A stretch of 64,000 bases of DNA from an uncultured Caulobacterales bacterium (GTDB lineage Bacteria; Pseudomonadota; Alphaproteobacteria; Caulobacterales; Maricaulaceae), in the NCBI GenBank assembly GCA_947503715.1, contig CANNER010000004.1, positions 417,464-481,463 on the forward strand. The letters run 5' to 3'. Made by a program: the position numbers and the translations under genes. Shown in pieces: positions 60,090 through 64,000 of this stretch. The notes below the pieces were generated by a model. It was not told the DNA's origin, did not search any database, and saw only the letters and a program-made list of their open reading frames with translations. The first letter of the stretch is position 1, and each line of letters opens with the position of its first letter.

Positions 60090-61170
60090 GGCAGCTCTTC
60101 CCCCACAGCCCATTGGACAGTCGCAGGCTTATCTCGCGATTCTGGATCAAGTTTCCGATGCTGCGGTGCTGGAACGCCCCGTTTTGATCGCCGGAGAGCG
60201 CGGAACCGGCAAGGAATTGATCGCCTCGCGCCTGCATTTCCTCTCTCCAAGATGGGAGCGCGTCTTTATAACCGTCAATTGCGCGGCCTATACAGATGAA
60301 CGTTTGGACGAAGAATTGTTCGGGGAGAGCTTTCTGGATGGCCGCGAAGATACGAATGGGAAGTTTTATCACGCGGATGGTGGGACAATCTTCCTCGACA
60401 ATATACATGTCGTCTCCCCCCGCCTTCAGGAAAAGTTGATGGGGGCCGTTGAATATGGACGGTTCGAGGCCAGCGGCGAACATTCGGAACAGGAAGTCGA
60501 TGTCCGCGTTATCGCGGCAACAGCAATCGACTTGCCCGCCGCCGTACAGCGCGGCGATTTTCGCGCAGACCTGCTGGACCGCCTCGCCTTTACCGTTCTC
60601 ACACTTCCGCCGTTGAGAGCCCGGCGCGATGACATCTTGCCATTGTCAGAACATTTCGGACGAAAAATCGCTGCGGAAATGGGTGCGGATAGTTTCCCTG
60701 GTTTCACAGCGGAAGCCAGTGAGAGCCTATTGGAACGCCAATGGACGGGGAATGTGCGGGAGTTAAAGGCCGTCATTGAACGGAATACTGCGCGGCATTG
60801 GCTGGCCGATGAAACACTCAGCGAGCCCATTGGTCCCCTGCGCTTTGACCCCTTTGCAGGACCGCATCGGTTGCGGGATGCGCAGCCCCCAGCGCCAACG
60901 ATACATCCTGCAACACGTCAGTCTATGCCTGTCGTCCCAGCGCCACCTCCGAACACTGACGTCCCCCTGCCCGCCTATACGCTGCCGCCATTACAGGCAG
61001 AGGACACTGCGACCGCCAGTTTTGCGGATCGCGTCATGCGGTTTGAACGTGGCCTGATTGACGAAGCCCTGCGGGTGAGCGGGCAGCATCAGGGGAAAGC
61101 GGCAGAGCGATTAGACCTGAGCTACCACCAATTCCGAGGCCTGCTCCGCAAACATGGTTTGAAGAAGTAA
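60088..61170 (+). CDS. PspF-like AAA+ regulator with degenerate sigma54-contact loop
   Basis: 360 residues. AAA+ core as in PspF: Walker A GERGTGKE (36-43), GGTIFLDN (98-105), sensor I RVIAAT (140-145), arginine fingers R159 and R165, LPPLRARRDDI, and a Fis-type HTH at the end (DEALRVSGQHQGKAAERLDLSYHQFRGLLRKHGLKK). Where PspF has GHEAGAFTGA this protein reads GESFLDGRED (79-88), so the GAFTGA loop needed to contact sigma54 is gone, and the Walker B glutamate is Asn105. A Pro-rich linker (260-320) is inserted before the HTH. Divergent from the psp operon, hence the functional link. Confidence 0.88.
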   Translation: MAALPPQPIGQSQAYLAILDQVSDAAVLERPVLIAGERGTGKELIASRLHFLSPRWERVFITVNCAAYTDERLDEELFGESFLDGREDTNGKFYHADGGTIFLDNIHVVSPRLQEKLMGAVEYGRFEASGEHSEQEVDVRVIAATAIDLPAAVQRGDFRADLLDRLAFTVLTLPPLRARRDDILPLSEHFGRKIAAEMGADSFPGFTAEASESLLERQWTGNVRELKAVIERNTARHWLADETLSEPIGPLRFDPFAGPHRLRDAQPPAPTIHPATRQSMPVVPAPPPNTDVPLPAYTLPPLQAEDTATASFADRVMRFERGLIDEALRVSGQHQGKAAERLDLSYHQFRGLLRKHGLKK

Positions 61171-61242
61171 CGTTCAGATTTGCATCTGGCGCAATCTGCG
61201 AGCGCCCCTTAAGGTTCTGCAAAAGAGTATAAGGGGAAAATT

Positions 61243-63087
61243 ATGCGTGCACTCATAATCGGGGTTAGCCTAATTGCGCTGGCAGCATGCCAGGCAGAAA
61301 CCTCAGCGCCGCCTGCGAAACCCGCCCTAAAGGCCGAGACCACAGCGGCAGAAATTATCCGCACCCCGACCAAGACAGCCTTCTTTGGCGACCTCCACGT
61401 CCACACGATGAACTCTTTCGACGCCTATATTTTCGGGACGCGCGCAGATGCGGATGCGGCCTACCGTTTTGCCAAAGGTGAGCCGATGGAAAACGGTATG
61501 GGCGCGACGATAGAACTGGGTGGACCTGCGCTCGACTTCTACTCTGTCACCGATCACGGCGAATATATGGGTGTCGTCCCGGCCATGGCAACGCGGGGTA
61601 CAGAGCTTTCAAAGACGGAGACCGCCAAATCCATTTTCGGCCTGCTGGCCACAGATCGCCGCGCAAATTTCCTACGCATCGGGCAGACCGTCGTCAGCGG
61701 CGACGAACTGGAAGACATCTATGATCGAAGTCATATGGACGTCGTCTGGGCCTCCACAGTCGCCGCCACCGAAGTCCATAACCAGCCGGGCGTCTTCACG
61801 ACTTTTGCGGGTTATGAATATACGGCCATGCGGCAAGTCACGGATACGGCCGCCGCGAACCTCCACCGGAATGTCATATTTAAGGATAGCGCACCAGAGC
61901 GTCTCTTCACGACATTGGACAGTCCGAACCCGGAGGACCTTTGGGCCTGGATGGACGAACAGCGGGCGGACGGGAATGCCGTTATGGCGATCCCACATAA
62001 TTCCAACGCCTCCAACGGGATGATGTTTGCGGGGTCTATGTCTGCGGATATGGCTGCTCTTCGCATACGGAATGAACCCCTTGTCGAGATCACACAGTTA
62101 AAAGGCACATCGGAAACGCATCCCGCCCTCTCGCCCAATGATGAGTGGTCGGATTTTGAGCAATATGACTACCTGATCGGCTCGCGTGACAAATCCACCC
62201 CTGAAATGGGCAGCTTTATCCGGCAAGCCCTTGCCCGCGGCCTCGGTATCGAAACCGCAACAGGTGTGAACCCCTATCAGTTTGGGGTGATCGGCAGTTC
62301 AGACACGCATCTAGGCGGGCCGAGTTTGAGTGAAGAGGATTTTTTCGGGAAATTCCCGCATGATCTCGATCCCGATAATCGTCAATCCACCCCACCAAAG
62401 GGGGCTGATGCATGGCCGGAGGAGTATCAGCCACCCGCCGACCTCATCTCGACACCGCAATATGGCGCGTCCGGTCTGGCCGGTGTCTGGGCCGAAGCAA
62501 ATACACGGCAGGATATTTTCTCGGCCCTACAAGCGCGGGAGACATTCGGCACGTCAGGACCGCGCATGAAAGTCCGCTTCTTTGGATTCACAGGGGAAGC
62601 GCCCGACCCTTCGGATGCGGATATGATCTCGCAATCCTATGCGCGCGGCGTTCCGATGGGCGGACAGTTGGATGTTGACTCCGCGCCGACCTTTCTCGCT
62701 TGGGCCAGCCGTGATGCAGGATCCGCCCCGCTGGAGCGCTTGCAAATGATCAAGACGTGGATGGAGGGCGACACGCCACGGGAGAGCGTCATCGATATTG
62801 CCTGCGCGGAAGGAGAACCTTCGAATGAGCGCTGTCCCGCGCAATCAACCGCGCTTGATCTTGCCACCTGCACGCGGTCCGGCGACGGCGCAGGCGAGCT
62901 GAGAACACTCTGGACGGATCCTGACTATGCGCCGGATGAAACGGTTGCTTATTACATCCGCGTGCTGGAAGCCCCGAAATGCCGTTGGAGTACGTGGGAC
63001 GCCGTTCGGAACGGCACAGCGCCGAGCCCTATTCTCAAACCGACGGTCCAAGACCGCGCCTGGAGCAGTGCGATCTGGGTGCAATAA
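61243..63087 (+). CDS. DUF3604 lipoprotein (PHP-like)
   Basis: 614 residues. A lipoprotein signal (ALIIGVSLIALAAC) then AFFGDLHVHTMNSFDAYIFG and YSVTDHGEYMG: histidine/aspartate motifs of PHP-type metal-dependent phosphoesterases, as in DUF3604. Later VMAIPHNSN and IGSSDTHLGG complete the metal site. Members are secreted, of unknown substrate, and frequent in marine bacteria. Single gene; the tRNA follows. Confidence 0.92.
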   Translation: MRALIIGVSLIALAACQAETSAPPAKPALKAETTAAEIIRTPTKTAFFGDLHVHTMNSFDAYIFGTRADADAAYRFAKGEPMENGMGATIELGGPALDFYSVTDHGEYMGVVPAMATRGTELSKTETAKSIFGLLATDRRANFLRIGQTVVSGDELEDIYDRSHMDVVWASTVAATEVHNQPGVFTTFAGYEYTAMRQVTDTAAANLHRNVIFKDSAPERLFTTLDSPNPEDLWAWMDEQRADGNAVMAIPHNSNASNGMMFAGSMSADMAALRIRNEPLVEITQLKGTSETHPALSPNDEWSDFEQYDYLIGSRDKSTPEMGSFIRQALARGLGIETATGVNPYQFGVIGSSDTHLGGPSLSEEDFFGKFPHDLDPDNRQSTPPKGADAWPEEYQPPADLISTPQYGASGLAGVWAEANTRQDIFSALQARETFGTSGPRMKVRFFGFTGEAPDPSDADMISQSYARGVPMGGQLDVDSAPTFLAWASRDAGSAPLERLQMIKTWMEGDTPRESVIDIACAEGEPSNERCPAQSTALDLATCTRSGDGAGELRTLWTDPDYAPDETVAYYIRVLEAPKCRWSTWDAVRNGTAPSPILKPTVQDRAWSSAIWVQ

Positions 63088-63174
63088 AAGTGGCCCAGAC
63101 CTGATTCAGGCCTTGATGTTTTCAAGTGCCGCCCATATATCGCTCATTCTCCGAAACACGGAGAGTATTGGTAG

Positions 63175-63251
<77 letters not shown>

Positions 63252-63262
63252 GTCCAAAAAAC

Positions 63263-63287
63263 AACCGTCCGCAAGGGCGGTTTTTTT
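63263..63287 (+). terminator. Terminator behind tRNA-fMet
   Basis: AACCGTCC-GCAA-GGGCGGTT stem-loop followed by T5-7. Confidence 0.9.
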
Positions 63288-63440
63288 ATGGACAAAGCGA
63301 AGAAAAAACGCGCAGCCTTAGCGCGTTCTTCTTATGCGTCTCTCGAAGTAAAAACAAACCCAAGCATCACCGAGAACTCCAACCCGACACCTCAAGATCA
63401 AAGAAACACCGAGACATCGGAAGGTTCAAATCGTCACAAA

Positions 63441-64000
63441 TTAGCTGACTTTTAAAGCTTCTAATTTTTGAATATAATCTTGATTGTCTGGATCACATTC
63501 AATGGCTTTTTGATACATTTCTTGAGCCGTTTCAGGTTTACCTTTCAAACGGAAATTTTCCGCGCGAAAATAATAAATTTGTCCCATTAATATTTTGGAC
63601 TGAGCATCCCTTGCGGACAGTGAAGCTCGCGCCGCATCTCTATCACTGATCGCTTTTTTTGCCCGCTGCTTGAATGTTTCTATGTCCTTAGAAGAGGCTG
63701 CAGTAAGCGCCTTCAGTCTTTTTGCCAGTTCCTCGCGATCTTTCAAAGCTTTTGCGGCCTTATCTGTCAGAATTTTTATATCTTCGGATGATTTTTTAGC
63801 CTGCGACTTTAATTGTGTTGCAAGCGTTTCACGCTCTCCGCTCAACGTTTCGATCTTCTCATTGAAAATCTTGAGCGTCGCTTCCGCGTCAGACTTCAAC
63901 TTCTCCCCTTGAGACTTCAGCTTAGCCCGCGCGGCATCGCGATCTTTCAAAGCTGTCTCAGCCTTTTCCGTCAGGACATTTATATCCTCAGAGGATTTCT
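63441..64000 (-). CDS. Coiled-coil repeat protein with C-terminal TPR (partial)
   Basis: The frame stays open to the window edge, so the N-terminus is missing. At least two similar ~75-residue helical units are seen: KSSEDIxxLTxKAxxALKDRxxxxxxLKSQ. The C-terminal ~60 residues are a TPR (KILMGQIYYFRAENFRLKGKPETAQEMYQKAIECDPDNQDYIQKLEAL). Looks like a large scaffold or polar-localisation protein. AT-rich and lysine-rich compared with neighbours; function unknown. Confidence 0.75.
   Translation of the reverse strand, partial: KSSEDINVLTEKAETALKDRDAARAKLKSQGEKLKSDAEATLKIFNEKIETLSGERETLATQLKSQAKKSSEDIKILTDKAAKALKDREELAKRLKALTAASSKDIETFKQRAKKAISDRDAARASLSARDAQSKILMGQIYYFRAENFRLKGKPETAQEMYQKAIECDPDNQDYIQKLEALKVS

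Overview
The window looks like chromosomal DNA of a marine alphaproteobacterium, probably of the Hyphomonadaceae/Maricaulales group. Evidence: the grpE-mutM-enoyl-CoA hydratase-rpsT-dnaA order typical of Alphaproteobacteria, a zapA-6S RNA-fau block, a large TonB-dependent receptor, an initiator tRNA-fMet, and medium GC with a clear AT-rich island. Placement below class level is inference from gene content only.

Layout. 1-3.6 kb: the 3' tip of an NhaA-like antiporter, an APC permease with an EIIA-like/RCK tail, and an SbtA/SbtB bicarbonate transporter pair (a sodium/bicarbonate cluster). 3.6-6.3 kb: an RTX-type repeat protein. 6.4-12.7 kb: hrcA-grpE-mutM-RDD protein-echA-rpsT-dnaA; mutM appears to start at ATT. 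12.8-21.5 kb: Sel1-repeat protein, secreted M17 aminopeptidase, a compact SPFH/ribbon-helix-helix/two-DUF4177 operon, an S9 peptidase lipoprotein, MarC, a lipoate-ligase-like protein, an entericidin-like lipoprotein and a DUF2853 protein. 21.5-22.5 kb: about 1 kb without a convincing gene but with strong RNA-like secondary structure and a REP-like palindromic element. 22.5-28.0 kb: an unknown protein, YebC/PmpR, a secreted protein, YmdB-type phosphodiesterase, 5-formyl-THF cyclo-ligase, 6S RNA, zapA and a coiled-coil partner. 28.1-31.4 kb: glycolytic operon gap-pgk-class I aldolase. 31.4-37.0 kb: an AT-rich surface-glycan island (GtrA, GtrB-like transferase, polytopic protein, WecE aminotransferase, ketoreductase, hexapeptide acyltransferase), followed by glmS.

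39.1-54.8 kb is a catabolic-looking region. A TetR regulator sits in front of a leftward operon (two acyl-CoA dehydrogenases, a class I HMG-CoA reductase, a DUF5060 glycoside-hydrolase-like lipoprotein, a fatty acid hydroxylase/sterol desaturase). A divergent rightward operon holds an AtuA-family protein, a TIGR03084 protein, an SDR and a beta-lactamase-fold esterase, all coupled by ATGA overlaps. A third acyl-CoA dehydrogenase and a TonB receptor follow. Together they suggest import and CoA-dependent breakdown of a branched or isoprenoid-like substrate (inference).

55-61 kb: mnmC, then an extended phage-shock operon (two microproteins, pspA, pspB, pspC, a small secreted protein, a GIN/DUF2807 protein) facing a PspF-like regulator that lacks a recognisable sigma54-contact loop. 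61-64 kb: a DUF3604 lipoprotein, tRNA-fMet with a terminator, and a coiled-coil/TPR protein cut by the window edge.
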